Source: Prionace glauca (lineage: Eukaryota; Chordata; Chondrichthyes; Carcharhiniformes; Carcharhinidae). Taken from it: a DNA stretch of 64,000 nt. Location: positions 25,641,197 through 25,705,196 of the forward strand of contig CM075760.1 of assembly GCA_037974335.1 (NCBI GenBank). The letters are read 5' to 3'. This document shows positions 31,701 through 42,552 of the stretch, piece after piece. Positions within the stretch are counted from its first letter, which is position 1; the number at the start of each line of letters is the position of its first letter. The notes below the pieces were generated by a model. That model was not told the origin of the DNA, ran no database searches, and saw only the letters and a program-made list of their open reading frames with translations. A program made the position numbers and the translations under genes.

Positions 31701-34700
31701 GATCAGATATACACATAGAGACTGAGATAGAGAGATAGACTGAGATACAGTGAGATAGACTGAGATACAGAGAGAGACTGAGATACAGAGAGAGACTGAG
31801 ATACAGAGAGAGAGAGACTGAGATACAGGGAGAGAGAGACTGAGATACAGAGAGAGAGAGACTGAGATACAGAGAGAGACTGAGATACAGAGAGAGAGAC
31901 TGAGATAGAGAGAGAGAGAGACTGAGATATTATACAGAGAGACTGAGATACAGGGAGACTGAGACTGAGATACAGAGAGAGAGAGACTGAGATACAGAGA
32001 GAGACTGAGATACAGAGAGAGACTGAGATACAGAGAGAGAGACTGAGATACAGGGAGAGAGAGACTGAGATACAGAGAGAGACTGAGATACAGAGAGAGA
32101 CTGAGATACAGAGAGAGACTGAGATACAGAGAGAGAGACTGAGATAGAGAGAGAGAGAGACTGAGATATTATACAGAGAGACTGAGATACAGGGAGACTG
32201 AGACTGAGATACAGAGAGAGAGAGACTGAGATACAGAGAGAGACTGAGATACAGAGATAGACTGAGATACAGGGAGAGACTGAGATACAGAGAGAGACTG
32301 AGATACAGAGAGAGAGAGACTGAGATACAGAGAGAGACTGAGATACAGAGAGAGACTGAGATACAGAGAGAGAGAGACTGAGATACAGAGAGAGACTGAG
32401 ATACAGAGAGAGACTGAGATACAGAGAGAGACTGAGATAGAGAGAGAGACTGAGATAGAGAGAGAGACTGAGATACAGGGAGAGACTGAGATACAGAGAG
32501 AGAGAGACTGAGATACAGAGAGAGACTGAGATACAGAGATAGACTGAGATAGAGAGAGAGACTGAGATAGAGAGAGAGACTGAGATATTATACAGAGAGA
32601 CTGAGATACAGGGAGAGAGAGACTGAGATACAGAGAGAGAGACTGAGATACAGAGAGAGAGAGACTGAGATACAGAGAGAGACTGAGATACAGAGAGAGA
32701 GAGACTGAGATACAGAGAGAGAGAGACCGAGATACAGAGAGAGAGAGACTGAGATACAGAGAGAGACTGAGATAGAGAGAGAGACTGAGATACAGAGAGA
32801 GAGACTGAGATAGAGAGAGAGAGAGACTGAGATATTATATAGAGAGACTGAGATACAGAGAGAGAGAGACTGAGATACAGAGAGAGAGAGACTGAGATAC
32901 AGAGAGAGAGAGACTGAGATACAGAGAGAGAGAGACTGAGATACAGAGAGAGAGAGACTGAGATACAGAGAGAGAGAGACTGAGATACAGAGAGAGAGAG
33001 ACTGAGATACAGAGAGAGAGAGACTGAGATATTATATAGAGAGACTGAGATACAGAGAGATAGAGACTGAGATAGAGAGAGAGAGACTGAGATACAGAGA
33101 GAGAGAGACTGAGATAGAGAGAGAGATAGACTGAGATACACAGAGAGACTGAGATACAGGGAGAGAGACTGAGATACAGAGAGAGAGAGACTGAGATAGA
33201 GAGAGAGAGAGAGACTGAGATATTATACAGAGAGACTGAGATACAGAGAGAGAGAGACTGAGATACAGAGAGAGACTGAGATACAGAGAGAGAGAGACTG
33301 AGATACAGAGAGAGACTGAGATAGAGAGAGAGACTGAGATAGAGAGAGAGACTGAGATACAGAGAGAGAGAGACTGAGATAGAGAGACTGAGATAGAGAG
33401 AAAGCGGGACTGAGATACAGAGAGAGACTGAGATACAGAGAGAGAGAGACTGAGATAGAGACAAAGAGAGACTGAGATAGAGAGAAAGCGGGACTGAGAT
33501 ACAGAGAGAGAGACTGAGATAGGGAGAAAGAGAGACTGAGATAGAGAGATAGACCGAGATACAGAGATAGACAGATACAGAGAGAGAGAGAGACTGAGAT
33601 ACAGAGAGAGAGAGACTGAGATACAAAGAGATCGACTGAGATACAGAGAGAGAGAGACTGAGATACAGAGAGAGAGAGACTGAGATACAGAGAGAGAGCG
33701 ACTGAGATACAGAGAGAGAGAGAGACTGAGATATTATATAGAGAGACTGAGATACAGAGAGAGAGAGACTGAGATACAGAGAGAGACTGAGATACAGAGA
33801 TAGACTGAGATACAGAGAGAGAGAGAGACAGATACAGAGAGGGAGTGACTGAGATACACAGAGAGAGAGAGACTGAGATACAGAGAGACTGAGATACAGA
33901 GAGAGAGAGAGACTGAGATACAGAGAGAGAGACTGAGATACAGAGAGAGAGATAGTGAGAGAGACTGAGATACAGAGAGAGAGAGACTGAGATACAGAGA
34001 GAGAGAGACTGAGATACAGAGAGAGAGAGACTGAGATACAGAGAGAGAGAGAGACTGAGATACAGAGAGAGAGAGAGACTGAGATACAGAGAGAGAGACT
34101 GAGATACAGAGAGAGAGAGACAGATACAGAGAGAGAGAGGCTGAGATACAGAGAGAGAGATAGAGAGATAGACTGAGATACAGAGAGAGAGAGAGACTGA
34201 GATACACAGAGAGAAAGAGACTGAGATAGAGAGAGAGAGACTGAGATACAGAGAGAGAGACTGAGATACAGATAGAGAGATAGACTGAGATACAGAGAGA
34301 GAGAGAGAGAGACTGAGATACAGAGAGAGAGAGAGACTGAGATACAGAGAGAGAGACTGAGATACAGAGAGAGAGAGACAGATACAGAGAGAGAGAGGCT
34401 GAGATACAGAGAGAGAGATAGAGAGATAGACTGAGATACAGAGAGAGAGAGAGACTGAGATACACAGAGAGAAAGAGACTGAGATAGAGAGAGAGAGACT
34501 GAGATACAGAGAGAGAGACTGAGATACAGATAGAGAGATAGACTGAGATACAGAGAGAGAGAGAGAGAGACTGAGATACAGAGAGAGAGAGAGACTGAGA
34601 TACAGAGAGAGAGACTGAGAGACTGAGATACAGAGAGAGAGAGACTGAGATACAGAGAGAGAGAGAGAGACTGAGATAGAGAGAAAGCGGGACTGAGATA

Positions 34701-36765
34701 CAACGAGAGACTGAGATACAGAGAGAGACTGAGATAGAGAGAAAGAGAGACTGAGATACAGAGAGAGACTGAGATAGAGAGAAAGACTGAGATACAGAGA
34801 GAGACTGAGATAGAGAGAGAGATAGACTGAGATACACAGAGAGAGAGACTGAGATACAGAGAGAGACTGAAATACAGAGAGAGAGACTGAGATACAGAGA
34901 GAGAGAGACTGAGATAGAGAGATAGACTGAAATAGAGAGATAGACTGAGATACAGAGAGAGAGAGATTGAGATACAGAGATAGACTGAGATACAGAGATA
35001 GACAGATACAGAGAGAGAGAGAGACTGAGATAGAGAGATAGACTGAGATAGAGAGATAGACTGAAATACAGAGAGAGAGAGACTGAAATAGAGAGATAGA
35101 CTGAGATACACAGAGAGATAGACTGAGATACACAGAGAGACAGAGAGAGAGAGACTGAGATACACAGAGAAAGAGACTGAGATACAGAGATAGATTGAGA
35201 TACAGAGAGAGACTGAGATACAGAGAGAGAGAGACTGAGATAGAGAGATAGACTGAGATACAGAGAGAGAGAGAGACTGAGATACAGAGAGAGATAGACT
35301 GAGATACAGAGAGAGAGAGACTGAGATACAGAGAGAGAGAGACTGAGATACACAGAGAGAGAGACTGAGATAGAGAGATCGACTGAGGTACACAGAGATA
35401 GACTGAGATACACAGAGAGATAGACTGAGATACAGAGAGAGAGACTGAGATACTCAGAGAGAGACTGAGGTAGAGAGAGAGAGACTGAGATAGAGAGATA
35501 GACTGAGATACAGAGAGAGAGAGAGACTGAGATACAGAGAGAGAGAGACTGAGATACAGAGAGAGAGAGACTGAGATACAGAGAGAGAGAGACTGAGATA
35601 CAGAGAGAGAGTGACTGAGATACAGAGAGAGAGAGACTGAGATACAGAGAGAGAGACTGAGATAGAGAGAAAGCGGGACTGAGATACAGAGAGAGACTGA
35701 GATAGAGAGAAAGAGAGACTGAGATACAGAGAGAGACTGAGATAGAGAGAAAGAGAGACTAAGATACAGAGAGAGACTGAGATAGAGAGAGAGAGATAGA
35801 CTGAGATACACAGAGAGAGAGACTGAAATACAGAGAGAGAGACTGAGATACAGAGAGAGAGAGACTGAGGTAGAGAGATAGACTGAAATAGAGAGATAGA
35901 CTGAGATACAGAGAGAGAGAGAGATTGAGATACAGAGATAGACTGAGATACAGTGAGAGAGACTGAGATAGAGAGGTGGACTGAGATACACAGAGATAGA
36001 GTCTGAAATAGATAGACTGAGATACAGAGGGGGAGAGTCTGAAATAGATAAACTGAGATACACAGAGAGAAGTCTGAGATATACAGAGAGATAGACTGAG
36101 ATAGAGAGAGAGACTGAGATACACAGAGAGAGATATTGAGATACACAGAGAGAGAGGTAGACTGAAAATTACAAAGAGAGATAGACTGAGATAAACGGAG
36201 AGAGATAGACTGAAAATTACAAATATAGATATATATTTGGAGAGAGAGAGAGAGGCAGAGGTTCAGAGGGAGATACTTAGAGATAGAGAGGCTGAGACTG
36301 AGATAGAGACCCACATATACAGAGATAGAGATATACTCAGATAGATAGAGAGAGACTGAGATATAGTCAGACAGATATAGATGGAGATACTGGGATAGGG
36401 AGAAAAAGACTGAGATTCAGAGAGAGATACATAGAAATACACAGAGTGATATAGGTATACTCAACAATAGATACATATATAAAGACGGAGATACTCAGAT
36501 AGATACTTGGCTAGAGATAGATAGAGAGAGAAAAATACTTAAATAGAGAGATACCCAGGTAAAGAGATACTCAGATAGAGGCAGAGAGAGATACTTAGAG
36601 AGATAGAAGAAAGATATAGATACTGAGATAGAAAGATAAAAATAGAAAGGGCCACAGCGAGAGAGGGGGAGAGACAGAGAAATTAAGAGACAGAGTGTGG
36701 GAGGGAGAGAATAAACAGAGAAAGAAAGGGACAGAGACAAAGATAGTTCAGAGTGTGTGAGAGGA
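31700..36765. repeat. 5 kb GA-rich satellite array
   Basis: Hundreds of short units of the type ACTGAGATAC-AGAGAGAGAG, 16-24 bp, varying in (AG)n length, with higher-order blocks (for example ACTGAGATATTATACAGAGAG near 31920, 32160, 32580, 33220). It decays to mixed GA repeats after 36.1 kb. Because the minus-strand unit lacks stop codons, very long open frames (up to about 950 codons of Ser/Leu/Tyr/Val/Ile) exist on that strand; they are artefacts. Confidence 0.95.
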
Positions 36766-36782
36766 CTGACTGACACTGCAAC

Positions 36783-36838
36783 ATGTTCTATTTCCCAGAT
36801 GTGTTACAGAGGAATACTGGCAAATTTAGCACAATCTG
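36783..36838 (+). CDS. REC8: REC8 exon 1 (meiotic cohesin kleisin), N-terminus
   Basis: First coding exon of REC8, the meiosis-specific alpha-kleisin that bridges SMC1/SMC3 heads in cohesin and holds sister chromatids together until separase cleaves it. It encodes MFYFPDVLQRNTGKFSTI plus the first two bases of a Trp codon; mammalian REC8 begins MFYYPNVLQRHTGCFATIW. The exon ends TCTG|GTGAGAGG (donor at 36839-36840, phase 2). The ATG lies only about 20 bp after the GA-rich tract, so the 5' UTR and promoter must run through or beyond the satellite; the CCAAT modules at 30.9-31.7 kb are the nearest promoter-like sequence. Exon 2 lies 5 kb away at 41893, with intron 1 filled by LINE, SINE and satellite insertions. 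RAD21 paralogues start MFYAHFVL and fit less well. Confidence 0.92.
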
Positions 36839-36942
36839 GTGAGAGGGGGTATGTGTGTGGTTGTTTCTTGGGGAGGGAGTGGAATGCATGGCCGGGAGTG
36901 GATGGGGTGGGGGCAGGGTGCACACAGCTAGGAATGTGTTTG

Positions 36943-37135
36943 GTTTAATTTATTATTGTCACACGTATTGGGATACAGTGAAAAGTATTGTTTCTTGCGC
37001 GCTACACAGACAGAGCATACCATTCATAGAATACATGGTGGTGGGGGGGAGAATGAAGCAAAAGGATGCAGAATGTAGCATTATAGTCACAGCTAGGGCG
37101 CAGAGAAAGATCAGAAAGAGAGCATTATTTTAAAG
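36943..37135 (-). mobile_element. L2/Rex1-type LINE 3' end
   Basis: Reverse complement of the 3' terminus seen forward at 41.4-41.5 kb (GTCACACGTATTGGGATACAGTGAAAAGTATTG, ACAGACAGAGCATACCATTCATAGA). Only about 190 bp, in REC8 intron 1. Confidence 0.8.
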
Positions 37136-37154
37136 TTTAAAAGAATCATGTCGG

Positions 37155-37268
37155 GTTTTAAGTTTAACTTTATTTATTAGTGTCACAAGACGGCTTACAT
37201 TAATACTGCAATGAAGTTACTGTGAAAATCCCTTAGTCGCCACATTCTGGCACCTGTTTGGGTACATT
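37155..37268 (-). mobile_element. SINE tail fragment
   Basis: TTTATTTATTAGTGTCACAAG...CACATTCTGGCACCTGTTTGGGTACA, the 3' half of the SINE in reverse, abutting a forward SINE at 37270. Confidence 0.85.
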
Positions 37269-37269
37269 G

Positions 37270-37600
37270 GGAGCGGCATGGTGGCACAGTGGTTAGCTTT
37301 GCTGCCTCACAGCGCCAGGGACCTGGGTTCGATTCTTGGCTTGGGCCACAGTCTGTGAGGATTCTGCATGTTTTTCTCTCCTCCTCCCCCCCACCCAGTG
37401 TCTGCGTGGGTTTCCTCCAGGTGCGCCAGTTTTCTCCCACAGTCCGAAAGATGTGCTGTTTAGGCGGATTGACCGTGCTAAATCCTCCCTCGGTATAGCC
37501 AAACAGGTGCCAGAATGTGGCAATGAGGGGATTTCCACAGTAATCTCACTGGAGTGTTAATGTAAACCGACTGGTGACACTAATAAATAGACTTTAAGTT
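37270..37600 (+). mobile_element. tRNA-headed SINE, forward, near full length
   Basis: Head GAGCGGCATGGTGGCACAGTGG with a good A box and B box (GGGTTCGATTC at about 37325), body with CTCCCACCCAGTGTCTGCG, and tail GTGACACTAATAAATAGACTTTAAG. One of the best preserved SINEs in the window. Confidence 0.9.
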
Positions 37601-37604
37601 TGAG

Positions 37605-38105
37605 GGACAATTTAGCATGACCAATCCACCTAACCTGCACATCTTTGGACACTAAGGGGCAATTTAGCATGGCAATCCACCTAACCTGCACATCTTTGGA
37701 CACTAAGGGGCAATTTAGCATGCCAATCCACCTAACCTGCACATCTTTGGACACTAAGGGGCAATTTAGCATGGCCAATCCACCTAACCTGAACATCTTT
37801 GGACACTAAGGGGCAATTTAGCATGGCCAATCCACCTAACCTGAACATCTTTGGACACTAAGGGGCAATTTAACATGGCCAATCCACCTAACCTGAACAT
37901 CTTTGGACACTAAGGGGCAATTTAGCATGGCCAACCCACCTAACCTGCATCTCTGGACACTAAGGGGCAATTTAGCATGGCCAATCCACCTAACCTGCAC
38001 ATCTTTGGACACTAAGGGGCAATTTAGCATGGCCAATCCACCTAACCTACACATCTTTGGACACTAAGGGGCAATTTAACATGGCCAATCCACCTATCCT
38101 GGTGA
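37605..38105. repeat. 52 bp satellite derived from a SINE internal segment, 9-10 copies
   Basis: Unit: ACACTAAGGGGCAATTTAGC / ATGGCCAATCCACCTAACCT / GCACATCTTTGG, period 52 bp (51 in two units with a lost base). The unit matches the SINE middle (reverse orientation) between the TTTAGCATGGCCAATGCACC and CTTTGGACTGTGGGAGG segments. The right end grades into a SINE head at 38105-38248. The same unit is tandem at 42.25-42.37 and 51.92-52.43 kb. Confidence 0.93.
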
Positions 38106-38248
38106 TCTTTGGACTGTGGGAGGAAACTGAGCGCCCTTGCAGACACGGGGAGAATGGGCAGAGTCCACATCGACAGTGACCCGAGGCTGGGAATCGAACC
38201 CGGGTCCATGGCACTGTGAGGCAGCGGTGCTAACCATTGTGCTGCCCT
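38105..38248 (-). mobile_element. SINE head part flanking the 52 bp array
   Basis: TTTGGACTGTGGGAGGAAACTGAG...GGGAATCGAACCCGGGTCC...GTGCTAACCATTGTGCTGCCC, the reverse tRNA head with an excellent B box. This is the SINE whose internal segment was amplified. Confidence 0.88.
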
Positions 38249-38269
38249 GTGCTCTACAAAGAAGAATAT

Positions 38270-40578
38270 TAACACCACCCGCTGACGGGAGCACAAGCTA
38301 CATTCTTCTGTCCGTGGACCTGAAAAACCGGTCCGATACAATTCACAATTCGATTACGTTCACCTTAGTGATGGAAAGGGATAGACATGAACCTCGGGTC
38401 AGTAGTTTCAGCTGGGGGAAGGGTAATTATGAGGCTATTAGGAGAGAATTAGGAAGCATTGGTTGGACTAGGAGATTACAGGGACTGGGAACATCCGAGA
38501 TGTGGAGATTTTTCAAGGAGCAGCTATTGCGGGTCTGTGATAGGTATATCCCTGTCAGGCAAGGAGGATTTGGTAGGCCCAGGGAACCGTGGTGCACTAA
38601 AAAAGTTGATTCATTGGTTAGGAAGAAAAAGGAGGCTTATGTTCGGATGAGGCTTGAGGGCTCAGGTAGTGCATTAGAAAGTTTTAGATTGGCTAGGAGG
38701 GAGTTGAAGAGGGAGTTAAGAAGGGCTAAAAGAGGACATGAGATGACTTTGGCTGATAGGATTAAGGAGAACCCTAAGGCGTTTTACAGGTATGTCAAGA
38801 GCAGAAGGTTGGTTAGGGCAAGATTAGGGCCAGTTACAGACAGTAGAGGGAAGTTGTGTGTGGAACCGGTGGAGATTGGAGAGGCGTTGAACCAATATTT
38901 CTCTTCGGTGTTCACGCAAGGGGACATGAATGTAGCTGAGGAGGACACTGGGGTGCAGGGGTGTAAAATAGATAGTATTGCAGTTGATACGGGGGATGTG
39001 CTGGATATTTTAGAGGGTTTGAAAATAGATAAGTCCCCTGGTCCGGATGGGATTTACCCTAGGATTCTTTGGGAGGCAAGAGAGGTGATTGCGGAGCCTC
39101 TGGCTCTGATCTTCAGGTCGTCGTTAGTCTCTGGTATAGTACCGGAAGATTGGAGGACAGCAAATGTTGTCCCATTGTTTAAGAAGGGGAGAAGGGACTT
39201 CCCTGGGAATTATAGACCGGTGAGTCTTACTTCTGTGGTGGGTAAGGTTTTGGAAAGGATTATTAGAGACAGGATTTATAGTTATTTGGAGAGTAATGAG
39301 TTGATTAGAGACAGTCAGCATGGTTTTGTAGCGGGTAGGTCGTGCCTTACTAACCTTATCGAGTTCTTTGAGAAAGTGACCAAAGAGGTGGATAGGGGTA
39401 AGGCAGTTGATGTGGTGTATATGGATTTTAGCAAGGCGTTTGATAAGGTTCACCATGGTAGGCTTCTGCAGAAAATGCAGATGTATGGGATTGGGGGTGA
39501 TCTAGGTAATTGGATCAGGAATTGGCTAGCAGATAGGAGGCAGAGGGTGGTGGTTGATGGTAAATATTCGTCATGGAGTTCGGTTACGAGTGGTGTGCCT
39601 CAGGGATCTGTTTTGGGGCCACTGCTGTTTGTAATTTTTATTAATGATCTGGATGAGGGTATAGTTGGGTGGATTAGTAAGTTTGCTGATGACACCAAAG
39701 TCGGAGGTGTGGTAGATTGTGAGGAAGGGTGTCATAGTTTGCAGGGTGACTTAGAAAGGTTGCAGAGCTGGGCTGTGAGGTGGCGGATGGAGTTTAATGT
39801 GGAGAAGTGTGAGGTAATTCATTTCGGTAGGAATAACAGATGTGTTGAGTATAGGGCTAACGGGAGGACTTTGAATAGTGTGGAGGAGCAGAGGGATCTA
39901 GGTGTATGTGTACATAGATCCCTGAAAGTTGGGAATCAAGTAGATAAGGTTGTTAAGAAGGCATACGGTGTCTTGGCGTTTATTGGTAGGGGGATTGAAC
40001 TTCGGAGTCGCAGCGTCATGATGCAACTGTACACATCTCTGGTGCGGCCACACTTAGAGTTTTGTGTGCAGTTCTGGTCCCCACATTACAGGAAGGATGT
40101 AGAGGCTTTGGAGAGGGTGCAGAGGAGGTTTACCAGGATGTTGCCTGGTATGGAGGGGAGATCCTATGAAGAGAGACTGAGAGATTTGGGGTTGTTTTTG
40201 CTGGAAAGAAGGCGGCTAAGAGGGGATCTTATTGAAACATATAAGATGATTAGAGGTTTAGACAGGGTAGATAGTGATAGCCTTTTTCCTAGGATGGAGA
40301 AAACTAGCACGAGGGGGCACGACTTTAAATTAAGGGGGGGTAGTTATAGGACTGATGTCAGGGGTAGGTTCTTTACCCAGAGGGTGGTGAGGGACTGGAA
40401 TGCCCTGCCAGCTGCAGTTGTAAATGCACCTAGTTTGGGGGCGTTTAAGAGATCTGTGGATAGGTTTATGGACGAAAAGGGATTGGTATAGGCTAGTGGG
40501 TCATTGTTTTGTAACTGGTCGGCGCAACATCGTGGGCCGAAGGGCCTGTTCTGCGCTGTAATGTTCTATGTTCTATGA
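38270..40578 (+). mobile_element. Second CR1 family LINE, 5'-truncated with intact RT frame
   Basis: A CR1-clade element distinct from copies A-F. It starts within the endonuclease C-terminus and ends CGTGGGCCGAAGGGCCTGTT...GTAATGTTCTATGTTCTATGA. It lies in REC8 intron 1 immediately after the SINE head, forward relative to REC8. Its uninterrupted frame suggests a recent insertion. Confidence 0.92.
38290..40491 (+). CDS. CR1-type reverse transcriptase (second family), N-terminally truncated
   Basis: About 730 codons open from the end of the endonuclease (a SDHNSITF-like DTIHNSITFTLVMERDR) through the whole RT. RT motifs: KSPGPDGIYPRIL, GNYRPVSLTSVVGKVLERII, QHGFVAGRSCLTNLIEFFEK, YMDFSKAFDKVHH, TSGVPQGSVLGPLLFVIFIN, SKFADDTKVGG. 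The CR1-type tail (RPHLEFCVQFWSPHYRKDVE, RVVRDWNALPAAVVNAPS) ends FMDEKGLV and a TAG. No endonuclease catalytic residues remain, so it cannot be autonomous. No native start codon; the frame is open because of 5' truncation. Confidence 0.88.
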   Translation, partial: STSYILLSVDLKNRSDTIHNSITFTLVMERDRHEPRVSSFSWGKGNYEAIRRELGSIGWTRRLQGLGTSEMWRFFKEQLLRVCDRYIPVRQGGFGRPREPWCTKKVDSLVRKKKEAYVRMRLEGSGSALESFRLARRELKRELRRAKRGHEMTLADRIKENPKAFYRYVKSRRLVRARLGPVTDSRGKLCVEPVEIGEALNQYFSSVFTQGDMNVAEEDTGVQGCKIDSIAVDTGDVLDILEGLKIDKSPGPDGIYPRILWEAREVIAEPLALIFRSSLVSGIVPEDWRTANVVPLFKKGRRDFPGNYRPVSLTSVVGKVLERIIRDRIYSYLESNELIRDSQHGFVAGRSCLTNLIEFFEKVTKEVDRGKAVDVVYMDFSKAFDKVHHGRLLQKMQMYGIGGDLGNWIRNWLADRRQRVVVDGKYSSWSSVTSGVPQGSVLGPLLFVIFINDLDEGIVGWISKFADDTKVGGVVDCEEGCHSLQGDLERLQSWAVRWRMEFNVEKCEVIHFGRNNRCVEYRANGRTLNSVEEQRDLGVCVHRSLKVGNQVDKVVKKAYGVLAFIGRGIELRSRSVMMQLYTSLVRPHLEFCVQFWSPHYRKDVEALERVQRRFTRMLPGMEGRSYEERLRDLGLFLLERRRLRGDLIETYKMIRGLDRVDSDSLFPRMEKTSTRGHDFKLRGGSYRTDVRGRFFTQRVVRDWNALPAAVVNAPSLGAFKRSVDRFMDEKGLV

Positions 40579-40579
40579 T

Positions 40580-40865
40580 ACACACTCCCACCTGCCTCCC
40601 TCCCCTGAATGTGATTTCATGCCGACTGGACAGTTAATGGAGCAACCAGCATGAACCGGGCGGTGGGTGACAAAGGCTCAGTGCTTCCCTGGGGGTGGAC
40701 GGGGCGGTGGGGGGTTGGCAGGGGAGGACTGGAAGTGGGTGAGCGTTGCGTAAAGGGAGGGTAGGGCTGGTGATTCTAACATGCAGCCTTGGTGCAGGGG
40801 GGTGGGGGAGTGGAGACATCTGCTGTGGAGCGGTGTCAGTGGCCAAAATTCCTTGTTTATCGGGT
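40580..40865. other. Unique intron 1 sequence of REC8
   Basis: GC-rich single-copy-looking DNA between the LINE tail and a SINE fragment. No exon-like feature seen. Confidence 0.4.
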
Positions 40866-40867
40866 AC

Positions 40868-40990
40868 TCTGATTTCCTCCCACAGTCCGAAAGACATGCG
40901 GGTTAGGGTGCACCGTCCGTGCTAAATCCTCCCTCAGAGAGTAAAGTTTATTTATTAGTGTCAAAAGTAGGCTTACATTTCAACATGTCA
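40868..40990. mobile_element. Two abutting SINE fragments
   Basis: Forward piece TTTCCTCCCACAGTCCGAAAGACATGCGGGTTAGG...CTAAATCCTCCCTC, then a reverse tail AGTTTATTTATTAGTGTCAAAAGTAGGCTTACATT running into an L2-type LINE piece. Confidence 0.8.
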
Positions 40991-41510
40991 GCAACGACTC
41001 TCGCCAACTTTTACAGATGCACCATGGAAAGCATTTTTTTCTGGTTGTATCACAGCTTGGAATGGGCTCCTGCACTTGCCCAAGAGCGCAGGAAACTACA
41101 GAAGGTCGTGAATGTTGCCCAGTCCATCAAGCAAAACAACCTCCCATCCATTGACTCTGTCTACACTTCCTGCTGCCTCGGCAAAGCAGCCGGCATAATT
41201 AAGGGCCCCACACACCCCGGACATTCTCTCTTCCACCTTCTTCCATCGAGAGAAAGATACAAAAGTCTGACATCACGTATCAACTGACTCAAGAACAGCT
41301 TCTTCCCTGCTGCTGTCAGACTTTTGAATGGACTTACTTTGCATTAAGTTGTCCTTTCTCTACACCTTAGCTATGACCGTAACACTAAATTCTGCACTCT
41401 CTTGTTTCCTTCTCCATGAACGGTATGCTTTGTCTGTATAGCATGTCAGAAACAATACTTTTCACTGTATCCCAATATATGTGACAATAATAAATCAAAT
41501 CAAATCAAAG
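40985..41510 (+). mobile_element. L2/Rex1-type LINE 3' end, forward
   Basis: Codes for the RT C-terminal remnant (SATTLANFYRCTMESIFFWL, WAPALAQERRKLQKVVNVAQ), then a 3' UTR ending CAATAATAAATCAAATCAAATCAAA, a short AATCA-type repeat tail. 5'-truncated, moderately preserved, in REC8 intron 1. Confidence 0.85.
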
Positions 41511-41511
41511 C

Positions 41512-41665
41512 ACCGAAGCAGCATGTCTTTCGGACAGTGTGAGGTGCACCTGGAGGAAACTCACACTGACACATGGGAAGAACGTGCAGACTCCCCACAG
41601 GCAGCGACCCAAGTCAGGACTGTGAGGCAGCAGTGCTAACCAGTGTGCCACCCCTGGCGCTGAGT
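41512..41665 (-). mobile_element. SINE head fragment
   Basis: GTCTTTCGGACAGTGTGAGG...CAGCGACCCAAGTCAGGACTGTGAGGCAGCAGTGCTAACCAGTGTGCCACCC, reverse head with the B-box region partly deleted. Confidence 0.82.
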
Positions 41666-41667
41666 GT

Positions 41668-41855
41668 GTGGAATTCTTTCCTGCAGCGGGCTGTGGGTTG
41701 TTAGGTATGTTCGAGGCTGAGACAGGGAATCGAGGGTTACGGGGATAAAGCGGGATAGTGGGCATTGAGGATTGTCACATCAGATCAATCTTCGAATGGG
41801 CGGAGCAGACTCGATGGGCCGAACGGCTCCTGTGTCTTGTGGTCTTATCGATTAA
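41668..41855 (+). mobile_element. CR1-type LINE 3' end, another family
   Basis: GTGTGTGGAATTCTTTCCTGCAGC...GAGACAGGGAATCGAGGGTTACGGGG...GGGCGGAGCAGACTCGATGGGCCGAACGGCTCCTGTG: CR1 C-terminus codons and 3' UTR. Ends just 37 bp before REC8 exon 2. Confidence 0.75.
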
Positions 41856-41892
41856 TTCTCACCCCTCCTCTCTCTCTCTCTCCCTCTGCTAG

Positions 41893-41961
41893 GTTGGTAG
41901 CAACCAGGGCCAGGAAGGTGACCAAGCGAGACTACCTGAGGGTTAACGTGGTGAGAACCTG
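41893..41961 (+). CDS. REC8: REC8 exon 2
   Basis: Flanked by TCTGCTAG|G and CCTG|GTGAGTAAG, 69 bp. Completes Trp19 and reads LVATRARKVTKRDYLRVNVV then RT plus two bases of Cys; human REC8 reads LAATRGSRLVKREYLRVNVVKTC. Phase 2 in and phase 2 out join exactly to exons 1 and 3. This is the first part of the kleisin N-terminal domain that contacts the SMC3 coiled coil. Confidence 0.93.
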
Positions 41962-42129
41962 GTGAGTAAGTTTACCTCTATGGGGATGGAGGGTTGGGGC
42001 GTAGCCTGGACTGTGCCCAGGTTCAGCACTCCCAATCGCCAGCATTTGGGGAACGCCTCACCGTCCGGTAGGGGGGCTGTCTTCTCTTGGGTGAGAAATC
42101 TAACCCTGTCCACCCACCTCTCTCTCTAT

Positions 42130-42470
42130 CATAGAATTAGAATCCCGACAGTGCAGAAGGAGGCCTTTTGGCCCATTGAGCCTGCACCGACAGCAATCTC
42201 ACCCCAGGCCCTATCCCCATAACCCCAGGTATTTATCCTGCTAATCCCCTTAACATTCAGGGACAATTTAGCACGGCCAATCCACCTAACCTGCACATTC
42301 TTGGATACTAAGGAGCAGTTTAGCATGGCCAATCCATTTAACCTATACATCTTTGGACACTAAGGGGCAATTTACTGTGCTAAATTCTCCCTTTGTGCAC
42401 CTGAACAGGCACCAGAGTGAAGCAACTAGGGGATTTTCATGGTAACTTCATTGCAGTGTTAATGTAATCC
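42130..42470 (-). mobile_element. Second SINE family with short 52 bp array, plus forward SINE tail
   Basis: Left part TCATAGAATTAGAATCCCGACAGTGCAGAAGGAGGCC...CCCATTGAGCCTGCACCGACAGC is the 3' end of a second SINE family (also at 47.83, 51.81 and 60.45 kb). Then about three 52 bp units (42255-42370), then a forward piece CTAAATTCTCCCTTTGTGCACCTG...TAACTTCATTGCAGTGTTAATG of the first family. Lies in REC8 intron 2. Confidence 0.82.
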
Positions 42471-42552
42471 AGATGTTTTTTTTCCTCTCTCTCTCTCAGT
42501 ATTACAGTGCTAATGACATGTCTCTTTCCCGCTCCCACTCTTTCTCTTTCAG

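Noticed and set aside
31930-36314. Long minus-strand open frames (up to about 950 codons) rich in Ser, Leu, Tyr, Val, Ile
   Set aside because: They come from a satellite unit that lacks stop codons in reverse. Three frames are open at once, with no start context, domain or splice site.
37270-37345. tRNA gene (A and B boxes present)
   Set aside because: It is the head of a SINE; no cloverleaf acceptor stem closes, and many related copies lie nearby.
37605-38105. Regularly spaced repeats that could suggest a CRISPR array
   Set aside because: There are no unique spacers: the 52 bp units are contiguous, derive from a SINE, and the genome is eukaryotic. The same holds for 51125-51560 and 4975-5338.
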